In this document: positions 24,171-33,313 of the stretch, in pieces | How the letters are laid out: each line of letters starts with the position of its first letter | Position numbering within the stretch: position 1 is the stretch's first letter | NCBI GenBank assembly: GCA_017401985.1 | Contig: JAFPNK010000020.1 | Location: 1-35,821, forward strand | Reading direction: 5' to 3' | From: Paludibacteraceae bacterium | Lineage (GTDB): Bacteria; Bacteroidota; Bacteroidia; Bacteroidales; Paludibacteraceae | DNA: 35,821 nucleotides | Notes under the pieces: model-generated | Databases searched by the model: none | The model's input: the letters and a program-made list of their open reading frames with translations, nothing else | What the model was told of the DNA's origin: nothing | Program-made: the position numbers and the translations under genes

Positions 24171-25077
24171 TATCGTTATTATTATTCTGTTTATTTGCAC
24201 GCGGGTGAGTAGCCATATAAACCCGTTTAATCTGCTCAAACGTTGTATGAGTATACACCTGCGTGGTGCTGAGAGAAGCATGTCCTAACAGCGTTTGTAT
24301 TGTCCGAATATCCGCCCCGTTATCCAACATAGCGGTGGCAAAAGTATGGCGCAACACGTGTGGCGAATGCTTCTTGAGTGAGCTCACCTCACCCATCCGA
24401 TTACGGACTATCGAGTATAAAACACTCTTGCTCATTGGCCGCCATGCCCCACCACGAGACTGATAGACAAACAATGCCGGAGCTTGCTCCAACGGCCGAG
24501 CCTCCATATAATCTTTAATCTGCTTGATCAAATGTTCTCCAATCGGCACAATACGCTCCTTGCGGCGCTTACCGAAGATACGTACTTGAGCTTGCTGCAA
24601 ATCAATATCACGGTCCTGCAGATTCAGCATCTCCGCTTGTCGCATGCCCGTCTGGTAGAGCATCTCGATAATCAACGCATCGCGGATAGACTCAAAATCA
24701 TCTGCCCAGTTATCGTGCTGCGTGACAGTCTCCATCTCCTCACTGCGGAAGAAGACCGGTAGCGGCTTGTCGGCTTTCGGAGGAACAATTCGCGCCGTAA
24801 TATCACGCGGTACTTTCTTTTGACGCAGCAGGTATTTATAAAAACTGCGAAGCGCCGACAGTCTGCGTTTGACAGAACGGGGAGACTGTTTCTCCTCCTC
24901 AATCATATGCAGCAGCCAACCTTTCACATCGTCCTCGCCCACCATCGAAGGGTCATACGCAGCCGGATCTAGCTGCATATAACGACAGAAATCTCGCAGA
25001 TCGTCCCGATAGGCTTCTACCGTACGCTGCGAGTATTTCCGTTCTATGGCAATATAATCCAAGAAATGTGAAATCAC
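24163..25077 (-). CDS. xerC: XerC/XerD-type tyrosine recombinase
   Basis: A 304-residue tyrosine recombinase with an N-terminal SAM-like DNA-binding domain (about 1-90, SHFLDYIAIERKYSQRTVEAYRDDL) and the catalytic domain: Arg in TGMRQAEML, HVLRHTFAT (HxxR), LGHASLSTTQVYTH (His and nucleophile Tyr). Length and sequence fit the housekeeping XerC/XerD recombinases that resolve chromosome dimers. I chose the GTG at 25077, which has GGAG a few bases upstream and gives the family's usual N-terminus; the alternative TTG at 25161 would overlap the kinase gene by 65 nt. The C-terminus is a run of Asn from AAT/AAC codons. XerC against XerD is not settled. Confidence 0.85.
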   Translation of the reverse strand: MISHFLDYIAIERKYSQRTVEAYRDDLRDFCRYMQLDPAAYDPSMVGEDDVKGWLLHMIEEEKQSPRSVKRRLSALRSFYKYLLRQKKVPRDITARIVPPKADKPLPVFFRSEEMETVTQHDNWADDFESIRDALIIEMLYQTGMRQAEMLNLQDRDIDLQQAQVRIFGKRRKERIVPIGEHLIKQIKDYMEARPLEQAPALFVYQSRGGAWRPMSKSVLYSIVRNRMGEVSSLKKHSPHVLRHTFATAMLDNGADIRTIQTLLGHASLSTTQVYTHTTFEQIKRVYMATHPRANKQNNNNDNE

Positions 25078-25096
25078 AATTCTCCACTCTGAACTA

Positions 25097-25744
25097 TCAA
25101 ATTTCCTTACCCGTTTTTTCTTCGCTCTCAAACGGGAAGAGGCCGAACAATTGAGCGTCAATGCGATCCGTCACCCAGCGGAAATCCTCCGGGTTGTCAC
25201 CGAACTTGATCTTGTCTCCTTCTACAATCAGCAGATTGCCCTTATAGTCCTTGATCCAGTTCTCGTACTTGTCGTTCAATCCCTGCAGATAATCCAATTT
25301 CATCTGCTGCTCATACCCGCGGGCACGTTTCTGTATCTGCGCAACCAGCGTCGGCAACGAAGCACGCACATAAATCAGCAGATCCGGCATCTTAACCAAT
25401 GACATCATCAGGTCGAACAAATCCTGATAATTTTCGAAATCACGGTCGGACATCATTCCCTGGTCGTGCAGATTCGGAGCGAAGATACGCGCATCCTCAT
25501 ATATCGTACGATCTTGGATAATATACTTATCCGATTTACCAATTTCTACTACGTCTTTGAAACGCTTGTTGAGAAAATAGATCTGTAAATTAAACGACCA
25601 CCTGGCCATATCGGCATAGAAATCCGCCAAGTACGGATTATACTCCACGCTCTCAAAACGCGGTTCCCAGCCATAATGCTTGGCTAACATGTTTGTTAGG
25701 GTGGTCTTTCCGCACCCGATGTTTCCTGCTACTGCTATATGCAT
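25097..25744 (-). CDS. Deoxynucleoside kinase (dAK/dGK family), second copy
   Basis: A 215-residue deoxynucleoside kinase, which phosphorylates salvaged deoxynucleosides with ATP. P-loop GNIGCGKTT (7-15); the substrate-binding FESVEYNPYLADFY follows; the catalytic IIQDRTIYEDARIFA motif and the LID-type KRARGYEQQMKLDYL segment are visible. I chose the ATG at 25744 (MHIAVAGNIG). It is a close paralogue of the gene just upstream (13-nt gap), so the two arose by tandem duplication or work as a heterodimer, as paired deoxyadenosine/deoxyguanosine kinases do in lactobacilli. Specificity cannot be read from sequence. Confidence 0.9.
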   Translation of the reverse strand: MHIAVAGNIGCGKTTLTNMLAKHYGWEPRFESVEYNPYLADFYADMARWSFNLQIYFLNKRFKDVVEIGKSDKYIIQDRTIYEDARIFAPNLHDQGMMSDRDFENYQDLFDLMMSLVKMPDLLIYVRASLPTLVAQIQKRARGYEQQMKLDYLQGLNDKYENWIKDYKGNLLIVEGDKIKFGDNPEDFRWVTDRIDAQLFGLFPFESEEKTGKEI

Positions 25745-25757
25745 AGTAGTTAATGTT

Positions 25758-26408
25758 TTATTGTTTTTGATGTAATGATGTCCAATTCTGTTCGGAGAAG
25801 AGGCCGAATAACTCGGCATCTACTTTGTTTACCACCGTGCGGAAATCCGCGGGGTTGTTCTCAAAATCCATATTATCGGATTCAATCACCAGCACACGAC
25901 CGTCGTATTGATGAAAAATAAAATCTTCGTATTTCTCATTCAACCCGCGTAAGTAGTCTATCTGCATCGTCTGCTCATAGTCTCGTCCACGTTTCTGGAT
26001 TTGCGCAATGAGCGCCGGAACCGATTTACGCAAGTATATCATCATATCCGGCATCTTCATCTGTGATTTCATCAAGTCAAACAACTCCATGAACGTCTCA
26101 TAATCACGCTCGCTGAGGTCTCCGCGCTCGTAATTATTCCGCACAAAAACATACACGCCCTCAAAGATAGAACGATCCTGAACAATCGTGTGCGTAGACT
26201 GCTGCACTACCAGCATATCTTTGAAACGCTCTTTCAAGAAATACGTCTCCAGACAAAACGCCCAACGGTTGATGTCACTGTAATAATCTTCCAGGTACGG
26301 ATTGAAGCTCACGCTTTCAAAGCGCGGCTCCCATCCGTAATAGCGCGCTAACATCTTTGTCAGCGTCGTCTTTCCTGCACCAATATTTCCAGCAATAGCG
26401 ATGTACAC
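25758..26408 (-). CDS. Deoxynucleoside kinase (dAK/dGK family), first copy
   Basis: A 216-residue deoxynucleoside kinase with P-loop GNIGAGKTT (7-15), FESVSFNPYLEDYY, TIVQDRSIFEGVYVF and KRGRDYEQTMQIDYL. The start is a GTG at 26408 that abuts the TAA of the upstream GH13 gene, so translation is probably coupled to an enzyme of unrelated function. Differences from its neighbour near the DRS/DRT motif (EGVYVFVRNN against EDARIFAPNL) suggest different base preferences; this is inference. Confidence 0.9.
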   Translation of the reverse strand: MYIAIAGNIGAGKTTLTKMLARYYGWEPRFESVSFNPYLEDYYSDINRWAFCLETYFLKERFKDMLVVQQSTHTIVQDRSIFEGVYVFVRNNYERGDLSERDYETFMELFDLMKSQMKMPDMMIYLRKSVPALIAQIQKRGRDYEQTMQIDYLRGLNEKYEDFIFHQYDGRVLVIESDNMDFENNPADFRTVVNKVDAELFGLFSEQNWTSLHQKQ

Positions 26409-28802
26409 TTATCGTACCTCCATTCCTGTTATAGTATATACTTTATCACCGCGGCGAATGAACAACTGGCCGTTCTGAAGGAACTTAACGCCTTGCTCTT
26501 CATGCGCTACCACGTTCTCAATCGGCAGCAGACTCTCCAGATCCTGGTTGATGATCGGCAGCTCCACTTGACGACCGGTGAAGATCTTCAACTCGCCCGG
26601 CTGCAGCGAAACAGAACCGGTCTTGGTGCCACCTGCATAGTAGTCAAACCACGTGCCGTCAGGCATATCAACAGACTGCTCATTGATATCGAAGTTTGCC
26701 ACGACAAACACATCGCTACCCCACTGCACATAGCGCACTTTTCTTCCGGAACCTATATCCTGCTTCGTCGGATCACCCGCAAACACTTCCGGCATGATAC
26801 GCGTACGGAGCTGAATAGCCTGCGCACACTTGGTGTAAGCCGCAATGCGGTTCGAGTCTGCGAAGTAACCTTCCGTCTCCGGGCGGGCTTTGATGTTACA
26901 ACGGTAACTCTCTTTCTCTTGGCCTACAAAACGATGATCCGCCTCACTGTTGATAGAAAAGTCATAACCGATCTCCTCGAATTGCCAAATCATATGCGAG
27001 CCGTTCAGCAGCACATTCATCGCTACGCAAGCCGGAATTCGATTGATACGGGTCGCCTCATTGGTTTGCATATCACCGTTACCCCATCGCTTTGCCTTGT
27101 ACTGCATACGCTCCTCGTCATGGCTCTCGCAATAGGATACATAGCCGTCCTTATTGGCCTCAGTAAAACTGTCGCCGTCCTTCAGCCAACCCATAGCTGC
27201 CTGCATATAGGCATTGTTAGTGTTGTTCCAGCAAAGCATGCCCTCATTGATCAGTTGCGGACGCTCGCTGCCCATTTGGTCGCCCCAGTGCTCACAAATC
27301 ATATAAGCGGTTGGGCTGACAGCCTTCAGACCATTGTTATAATAATCTTTGATATGAACAACCGAGTTCTTGGTCTTTCCGCAGAATCCGTGACTAAGGT
27401 CGAAGCGGAAACCATCCACTTTGTACTCTGTCAACCAATATTGAATAGCACGTTTGAACATCCGCTGAGCCGGTTCAAAATCATGATTCCAGTCCTCATA
27501 CACATTGTCGCTATGCGGAGCCGTCACATTGAACCACGGGTTTTCGGCCAGATCCGATCCGTACGGATACAATTTATTCATCGGGTTCAGACCCGTTGCA
27601 TGGTTAAACACCATATCCAGGATCACCGCGATGCCGCGTTGGTGACACTCGTCAATGAAGGACTTGATCTCGTTCTCCGAACCGTACGCACGATCAGGCG
27701 CGAAATAGTGGTTCGGCGAATAGCCCCAGTTGTAGTTACCGTCAAACTCGCAAATCGGCATCAACTCGATAGCATTCACACCTAACTGCTGAATGTAATC
27801 CAAACGCTGACGCACACCTTCTATCGTACGTATAGCGGTATAATCATAGGTCCACAACTCATAAATAACCAAGTTATTCTTATCCGGGCGCTGGAAATTA
27901 AGCGTAGCATCCGACCATTCGAATTGCGGTTTCTGCGTTTGGATAACCGTCACATAACCGCCATCCGCACCTTTCAGCGGATACTGAATCAACGTCGGAT
28001 CAGCTTGGCGCGGTTCCCATTGGTCATCCGGGTGAATCACCTTCTCGGAGAACAAGTCCGAGATCTGCTTCCGCACGCTGTCCGCACGCTCCACTGCGTA
28101 CTGGAATCGGTATTCCTTACCCGGTTCCAAATCCGTCAGGGTGATCCAGAAATAGTTACCGTCCTTGTATAATTGATGCGCTGCGTCCAGTTTCCAACCC
28201 GTCATATCGCCCAGAAGGAACACACGGTTAGCGGCTGCAGTCGTGCTGGCAGCGTACGTACAGAGCGTCACCGAAGTGCCATCCTCTCCGTAGTAGATAC
28301 CTTGATCAACACCGGCCGGACGAGCTTGGACAGTCGGCGTCAAGCCTTCTACTGCCGCCCATATATCGTCCTGCGTATTGTCTTCGCCCAACACAAGGAA
28401 GAAATCACCGCCGCTAGACGTCTTGCCTTCCTTCGATCCGCCGGGGCCGTCATTGAACACAAACGCCAAGGCATACACCTCCGTACCTTCCGGCACATTA
28501 TAATAGGTGTAGAGATTATCAATCTCCATCTGCCACTTACCGTCAGATGTCTTAGTCAACTCCGGGGCACTGGCCGAACGCCAAGTCGCCTTCACACCCA
28601 ACCAGTTCTGCGTTCTGGTGCAATAACCCGTGTGAGCGTAACATTTGGTAGCCGTAGCCATTCCGCCATTACCGCCCTTAGGATTGTAGGTAATGGTAAT
28701 TTTTCCGGTATAACCGGGCTCGATAATGAGGGGATCCGTTTGGATCTGGGCTTGAACGAAAACAGCCACCATCAACACGAGACTTAATAGAACTTTGCGC
28801 AT
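26409..28802 (-). CDS. Large secreted GH13 alpha-glucan enzyme (CBM48-like plus catalytic domain)
   Basis: A 797-residue secreted glycoside hydrolase family 13 protein. Signal peptide (1-18), an N-terminal beta-sandwich (about 22-140), a CBM48/early-set domain (about 170-265, VFLLGDMTGWKLD), then the GH13 barrel. The four regions are VILDMVFNH (393-401), VDGFRFDLSHGF with nucleophile D468, MICEHWG with acid/base E504, and ESHDEERM with D562. The wording of these regions resembles branching enzymes and pullulanases more than the three small amylases downstream, so debranching or alpha-1,6 activity is possible. The protein ends with the shared tail KFLQNGQLFIRRGDKVYTIT. A strong hairpin (28821-28848) separates it from the upstream gene of the cluster. 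Confidence 0.88.
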   Translation of the reverse strand: MRKVLLSLVLMVAVFVQAQIQTDPLIIEPGYTGKITITYNPKGGNGGMATATKCYAHTGYCTRTQNWLGVKATWRSASAPELTKTSDGKWQMEIDNLYTYYNVPEGTEVYALAFVFNDGPGGSKEGKTSSGGDFFLVLGEDNTQDDIWAAVEGLTPTVQARPAGVDQGIYYGEDGTSVTLCTYAASTTAAANRVFLLGDMTGWKLDAAHQLYKDGNYFWITLTDLEPGKEYRFQYAVERADSVRKQISDLFSEKVIHPDDQWEPRQADPTLIQYPLKGADGGYVTVIQTQKPQFEWSDATLNFQRPDKNNLVIYELWTYDYTAIRTIEGVRQRLDYIQQLGVNAIELMPICEFDGNYNWGYSPNHYFAPDRAYGSENEIKSFIDECHQRGIAVILDMVFNHATGLNPMNKLYPYGSDLAENPWFNVTAPHSDNVYEDWNHDFEPAQRMFKRAIQYWLTEYKVDGFRFDLSHGFCGKTKNSVVHIKDYYNNGLKAVSPTAYMICEHWGDQMGSERPQLINEGMLCWNNTNNAYMQAAMGWLKDGDSFTEANKDGYVSYCESHDEERMQYKAKRWGNGDMQTNEATRINRIPACVAMNVLLNGSHMIWQFEEIGYDFSINSEADHRFVGQEKESYRCNIKARPETEGYFADSNRIAAYTKCAQAIQLRTRIMPEVFAGDPTKQDIGSGRKVRYVQWGSDVFVVANFDINEQSVDMPDGTWFDYYAGGTKTGSVSLQPGELKIFTGRQVELPIINQDLESLLPIENVVAHEEQGVKFLQNGQLFIRRGDKVYTITGMEVR

Positions 28803-28820
28803 ACTCTTAAAAGTTTATTA

Positions 28821-28848
28821 TGCGCCCGTGTGTATGTGCACGGGCGCA
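28821..28848 (-). terminator. 10-bp hairpin between the binding protein and the large GH13 gene
   Basis: Perfect inverted repeat TGCGCCCGTG / CACGGGCGCA with an 8-nt loop. On the minus strand it is followed by TAATAAACTTTT, so it may be a full or partial terminator that lowers expression of the genes beyond. The T-tract is interrupted. Confidence 0.6.
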
Positions 28849-28857
28849 TTGGGTTAA

Positions 28858-29715
28858 TTACAACTGACGACCGGTAGCATCATATACTTGGTCACCAATC
28901 ATGATACGGAGTTGTCCGTCAATGATCATCTTCGTACTTTGAACCTTGGTTCCCTGTACATCCTCGATGCCTTGATTCTCGCAATCCATAAGCTTCTTGC
29001 CGGCCATTGCCTCAAATGCCAATTCAACCGTACCATCACCGTTATCATACAGATACAGCGTGTAGTTACCTGCCGGGACATGCAGTTTTTCAGCTCCGGA
29101 TGTTGACATCGTTGCATGCGTCGGACCATCTACATAACTCGATGCCATATACTGCTGACCAGGAACACCGTGTACCTGGTATACAACGAAGATATAACCA
29201 TTTTCTTTTACTTCAATACTCGAAATACCGCAGTCGAACAAACCTCCATCGATCTCATTTTCAATATTTTTTCCATCTACATAACCTTTCCAGTACCAAT
29301 ACGCATCTGCACCCGGAGTTACAGGAGGAGTAACAGGGTCGTCACCTCCGCCATTGCAAGCACCGATATAGAGTTGGTCGTTCTGGAACTTCAGTTTGAT
29401 ATAGAAATCATAACAACCGGCTTGAGAGCAGGTATAATGATCACCATCACGAATTATACCAGCTACACTGGCACCATCCAAATCAACAGCCCAACCGGCT
29501 CCTGCGCCATTATTGGCGCTTGCGTCCCATAACTGCAATGTTGAACCGCTGGCTACCGAAACACCCAATACCATGAACTCTTGGAAAGAAGGATCACCCG
29601 GAGTGGGATTGGCTTCTCCTGCATGGAAAGTACCATCAATCATCATGCCGTAAGTCTGGGCAAACATACCTGCAGCAAACAGCACTGCTGCAAAAAGTGT
29701 AAAGATTTTCTTCAT
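28858..29715 (-). CDS. Secreted non-catalytic protein sharing the amylases' binding module and tail
   Basis: A 285-residue secreted protein: signal peptide MKKIFTLFAAVLFAAGMFAQ, then a beta-sandwich module (about 21-120) that matches the N-terminal module of the 598-residue amylase (TYGMMIDGTFHAGE against SYGILVNGNCYYAGE; AGCYDFYIKLKFQNDQLYIG against AGCYDFYIKLKWQQDELYVG). After a Pro/Gly linker (GGGDDPVTPPVTPG) comes a second domain (about 137-245) of unknown family. It ends with the shared tail (IDGQLRIMIGDQVYDATGRQ). There is no catalytic domain. Inferred role: starch or glycogen binding beside the amylases. It is expressed with them (37-nt gap). Confidence 0.75.
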   Translation of the reverse strand: MKKIFTLFAAVLFAAGMFAQTYGMMIDGTFHAGEANPTPGDPSFQEFMVLGVSVASGSTLQLWDASANNGAGAGWAVDLDGASVAGIIRDGDHYTCSQAGCYDFYIKLKFQNDQLYIGACNGGGDDPVTPPVTPGADAYWYWKGYVDGKNIENEIDGGLFDCGISSIEVKENGYIFVVYQVHGVPGQQYMASSYVDGPTHATMSTSGAEKLHVPAGNYTLYLYDNGDGTVELAFEAMAGKKLMDCENQGIEDVQGTKVQSTKMIIDGQLRIMIGDQVYDATGRQL

Positions 29716-29752
29716 AATACTAAATTTTTTGTTGTTGTTTTATGTTAATTGG

Positions 29753-31495
29753 TTATTGAACTATTCGTCCTTGCATATCATAGACGCGCTCGCCTACGCG
29801 AATGTACAGCTGTCCGTCTTGCAGAAATTTCTCTTCATTCTCCGATAACCGCTCACCGTTCACCGTTACAAGATCTTCCGTCCAAGCTACATAGTACATC
29901 GCATAATCATCCCCTTTCACAACCATCGTATAACCCTCCGGTTGCGTATCTCCCGCTGCGGTTCCTAACATCAGCATCACGTTTCCGTGCTTGCCGTGCA
30001 CCGTTGCACGATACCATCCGCTTCCCGCTTCTTCGTCCACCGTACTCTCCGAATGAATGCCTGCCGCACGGCGCGCATCGATCATCTTTTTGATCTCCGC
30101 TTTGTACTTCACCCAGTGCGGATAGAACACACACGGCACACCCGGCATCGACAGCAGATACGCGTTGCAGCGCATCATTAGACTCTTGTCGTTGATACTG
30201 GATCCGTCACCTTTCCCATTCGGCTCATTTCCGTTTTGACGATTGAATGTATCATGGTTGTCAATGAACGTCACCGCATACTTCGAATACCCCTTACCGC
30301 GCAAACCGCCGTTCATGCATTTGGAGTAATTCTTCTGGTATATACCGTCGCGGAACGTGTTGTATTTCAGCGCAAAATCAAACGTCAGCGTATTTTTACC
30401 GGCATCGTCAATGCGGGATTTCAAATGACTTGCATCACCGTACCAGTACTCCATCACCGAGAAATACGGTTTGGAAGCCGTGTTATATGCATCGATATGA
30501 CTGGTGTGGAATCCGCCGCAATAATCGTAACGGAAACCGTCATACAGCATCACATTCTTCATCCATTTGGTGTAAGCCTTGCACATGTTCTGCACGTTGG
30601 TGTTCTTATGATCCCAGTCACGCGCTGCGCCGTAGTTGGCTTCATGCTGACCATCATCCTTATTAGCACCCAACGTGCAACCGTGACCGTTCGCTTCATC
30701 ATCACTGGTGATCCATGTACTCTGCGGACTGAATTGGCCGTAGGTACCGAAGTCCAACGAATTGAAATCGCACCAACTGCTGCGGTTTCCGCAGTGGTTA
30801 ATCACTATATCCGCCAGCACACGCACACCGTTGTTATGGAACGCACTAATCAAATTCTGCAATTCCGTACGGCTGCCCAACGAACTATTCTGATTGCTGT
30901 AGCATTTGGCGATATAACCCAATCCACCGCCACTCTCCGCACTGGGCGGAAGCCAAACGAGCGAGAAATACGAACCGATCTCAGAGGCTTGACCACTCAA
31001 GGTAGTCCAGCGGGTGTTTCCGTACCCGTTATCATTCTGACTGTCCCAATAGAACGCTTGCAGCATAATGTCTTCGCACTCAGACGGAACAGCTGTTTCA
31101 TAATCCTGCGGCACAACCGGAGTCGGCGTGTCCCCGTTCGATGACTCAATGTACCAGATGTCATCGTTCATCTTCATCTTGATGTAGATGTTATAGGTAC
31201 CTGCCACATTGCAGCGCAGCGCATCCGAACCGGTGGAGAAATTAGCATACGCACCATACGGATCCAGTGCACTAATATTCCACGCAGCCCCCGAACCCGC
31301 ATCGTAACACGTTAACTTGTCTCCTGCATTCAGGCTCACATTCATCGCCGCATATTGCGTACGCTGCTGATAATCTTGCGCTCCGGTGTTGACGGCGCTC
31401 ACATCACGAGTTCCGTTGATGCGCACGTAGAACGGTTCCGCCATCATGGCCAAACCGCTCCATATACATACTATGAATAATACGACTCTTTTCAC
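29753..31495 (-). CDS. Secreted GH13 alpha-amylase with N-terminal binding module (580 aa)
   Basis: Signal peptide (about 1-19), a binding module (20-118, ending NIYIKMKMNDDIWYIES), then a GH13 alpha-amylase domain. Motifs: VLADIVINH (226-234), GFRYDYCGGF with nucleophile D324, FSVMEYW with acid/base E349, and FIDNHDTF with D415. It should hydrolyse internal alpha-1,4 bonds of starch or glycogen outside the cell. The C-terminal linker (VTVNGERLSENEEK) is encoded by a 7-bp tandem array (29832-29866), directly before the tail FLQDGQLYIRVGERVYDMQG. Six bases separate its start from the upstream paralogue. It is clearly paralogous to the genes at 31502 and 33314. Confidence 0.92.
   Translation of the reverse strand: MKRVVLFIVCIWSGLAMMAEPFYVRINGTRDVSAVNTGAQDYQQRTQYAAMNVSLNAGDKLTCYDAGSGAAWNISALDPYGAYANFSTGSDALRCNVAGTYNIYIKMKMNDDIWYIESSNGDTPTPVVPQDYETAVPSECEDIMLQAFYWDSQNDNGYGNTRWTTLSGQASEIGSYFSLVWLPPSAESGGGLGYIAKCYSNQNSSLGSRTELQNLISAFHNNGVRVLADIVINHCGNRSSWCDFNSLDFGTYGQFSPQSTWITSDDEANGHGCTLGANKDDGQHEANYGAARDWDHKNTNVQNMCKAYTKWMKNVMLYDGFRYDYCGGFHTSHIDAYNTASKPYFSVMEYWYGDASHLKSRIDDAGKNTLTFDFALKYNTFRDGIYQKNYSKCMNGGLRGKGYSKYAVTFIDNHDTFNRQNGNEPNGKGDGSSINDKSLMMRCNAYLLSMPGVPCVFYPHWVKYKAEIKKMIDARRAAGIHSESTVDEEAGSGWYRATVHGKHGNVMLMLGTAAGDTQPEGYTMVVKGDDYAMYYVAWTEDLVTVNGERLSENEEKFLQDGQLYIRVGERVYDMQGRIVQ
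29832..29866. repeat. Period-7 tandem array in the 580-aa amylase linker
   Basis: Five heptamers related to TCACCGT on the plus strand (two perfect copies at 29853-29866). They encode the linker just before the conserved C-terminal tail. The same place in the paralogue at 33314 carries a related array. Confidence 0.85.
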
Positions 31496-31501
31496 GCTAC
31501 A

Positions 31502-33298
31502 CTATTTCACTCTGCGACCCATTACGTCAAACACTTGCTCTCCGCAGCGGATGAACAACTGTCCGTTCTCAACGAACTTCTCGCCCTTTATATGTTGTTC
31601 TTCGTCTCCTTGTACATCTTCCACTCCCTGCGGGGTGCGGTTCTTATCCTTATCGCCACGCGGACTGTTCACCTTATAGTAAACACCGTAGTTCTCACCC
31701 TTCACTGCTAAGGTATAACCGGCCGGAGTGGTGCCGTAACCCGAATTCGGGCCAACCAGCAAACGAATCTCACCGTTCGTTCCGGTGATAGTTGCTTTGT
31801 AATAACCGGAGCCCGCTTCATCGCTGACAGCACTCTCGCTGTGCACACCGGTCTTGTAACGAGCATTGATCATCGGCTTCAGTTGCTCTTTATACTTCAC
31901 CCAGTGCGGATAGAACACACACGGCACACCCGGCATCGAGAGTATATATGCATAGCATTGCTGAATCTTACCCGGGTACTTCATCGAGTTGCCAAGTCCG
32001 CAGAACTCATTTCCGTCGCGTTGGAACGAGTCATGGCTATCCAGGAACGTTACCGCGTAGCGGCTTTTGCCTGCACCTAACAAACCCGCACCCTTCAGCG
32101 CCGCGTAGTTATTGGACGCTATACCGTTATTAAACGCCGTATATTTGGTGGCAAAATCAAATGTCAAGGTGTTCCAACCGGCATCGTTCAAGTGGCTCTG
32201 GAGCGCGCTCACATCACCGTCCCAGTACTCCATTACCGAGAAATAAGCCTGAGCGGCACTGTTGTAATCATTGATATGACTGTTATGGAACCCTTTGCAG
32301 TAGTCATAGCGGAAACCGTCAATCTTGATATCATTGCGTAACCATTTCAGATAAGCTCTGAACATCTCACGCACTTGATTGTTATTATGATCCCAGTCAC
32401 GACCGGAGTCGTAGTTTGCCTCACTTCCGTAACCGTCATCTGCCGAACCGGTAGCTTTGCCATAGCAGTCGCCTGCGTCCGTATTATAATTCATCTCATC
32501 CGTACTGCAGATCCAAGCTGATGTAGGTTCAAACGTACCATACGTACCGAAGTTCATCGTGGCGAACTTACACCATCCGCTCGCTCCGGCTACGTGGTTA
32601 ATCACAATATCTGCCACTACTTTAGCGCCGTTCTGGTGTAGTGTCGTAATCAAAGTGGTTAAGTTCGGTTTTGTTCCCCAAGCACCGTCTAAGTTACTGT
32701 AGCAAATCGGCAAATAACCGGTTCCTCCGGTCGATTTAGACATAGGCGGCAACCATACCAAGTCGAACCACTTGCCAATTTCCTCTGCTTGTCCGTCGGC
32801 CAACAAATCTATCCATTTGGTACGACCGTAGCCTTTGTCCTGATAACTATCCCAATAGAAACACTGGAACATCACATCCGGACACTTAGCCGGAGCGGAA
32901 GAAGTGTATATAATCGGCTTGCCTTGGCTGATGTCAATGCAATCACCACAGTTTTCTCCGGGACCGACATACAACTCATCCTGCTGCCACTTCAGCTTGA
33001 TATAAAAATCATAACATCCGGCAGCTGTCACGTCGTATTTACTGCCATTACGGGTAAATCCAGCAACCGAATGGGTATTCAGATCCACTGCCCAAGCTGC
33101 CTCGTTCTCATAATCATACAACTGCACATAATCACCGGCCGACACTTGCACATGTGCCAGATACTGAGTAAAACCCTCAAACTCCCCTGCCGGTTCGCCG
33201 GCATAATAGCAATTGCCGTTCACCAAAATACCGTAACTTTGCGCGAACGATAACGTAGCGCACAACACGGCTGCAATACACAAAACTGTCTTTTTCAT
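31502..33298 (-). CDS. Secreted GH13 alpha-amylase with N-terminal binding module (598 aa)
   Basis: Signal peptide MKKTVLCIAAVLCATLSFAQ, binding module (21-115) nearly identical in pattern to that of the 285-residue protein, then the GH13 domain. Motifs: VVADIVINH (227-235), GFRYDYCKGF with D332, FSVMEYW with E357 and FLDSHDSF with D423; region IV has Ser where the paralogues have Asn. The extracellular role should match the other amylases. The C-terminal linker contains EDVQG, also found in the 285-residue protein, and ends in KFVENGQLFIRCGEQVFDVM. The repeat in its linker DNA is too degenerate to call. Fifteen bases separate it from the upstream paralogue. Confidence 0.92.
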   Translation of the reverse strand: MKKTVLCIAAVLCATLSFAQSYGILVNGNCYYAGEPAGEFEGFTQYLAHVQVSAGDYVQLYDYENEAAWAVDLNTHSVAGFTRNGSKYDVTAAGCYDFYIKLKWQQDELYVGPGENCGDCIDISQGKPIIYTSSAPAKCPDVMFQCFYWDSYQDKGYGRTKWIDLLADGQAEEIGKWFDLVWLPPMSKSTGGTGYLPICYSNLDGAWGTKPNLTTLITTLHQNGAKVVADIVINHVAGASGWCKFATMNFGTYGTFEPTSAWICSTDEMNYNTDAGDCYGKATGSADDGYGSEANYDSGRDWDHNNNQVREMFRAYLKWLRNDIKIDGFRYDYCKGFHNSHINDYNSAAQAYFSVMEYWDGDVSALQSHLNDAGWNTLTFDFATKYTAFNNGIASNNYAALKGAGLLGAGKSRYAVTFLDSHDSFQRDGNEFCGLGNSMKYPGKIQQCYAYILSMPGVPCVFYPHWVKYKEQLKPMINARYKTGVHSESAVSDEAGSGYYKATITGTNGEIRLLVGPNSGYGTTPAGYTLAVKGENYGVYYKVNSPRGDKDKNRTPQGVEDVQGDEEQHIKGEKFVENGQLFIRCGEQVFDVMGRRVK

Positions 33299-33313
33299 TA
33301 TATCGTTTTTTAT

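Noticed and set aside
24163..25077. Tyrosine recombinase as the integrase of a mobile element
   Set aside because: Its length and sequence fit housekeeping XerC/D; no att-like repeats, transfer genes or phage genes lie beside it.
25078..25161. Longer Xer protein starting at the TTG at 25161
   Set aside because: It would overlap the kinase gene by 65 nt and adds a basic stretch not seen in Xer proteins; the GTG at 25077 has a GGAG upstream.
28930..28965. Degenerate 7-bp array in the linker of the 285-residue protein (EDVQGTKVQSTK)
   Set aside because: A period is suggested by repeated AAGGTTC/AAAGTAC-like steps, but matches are too poor to call without statistics.
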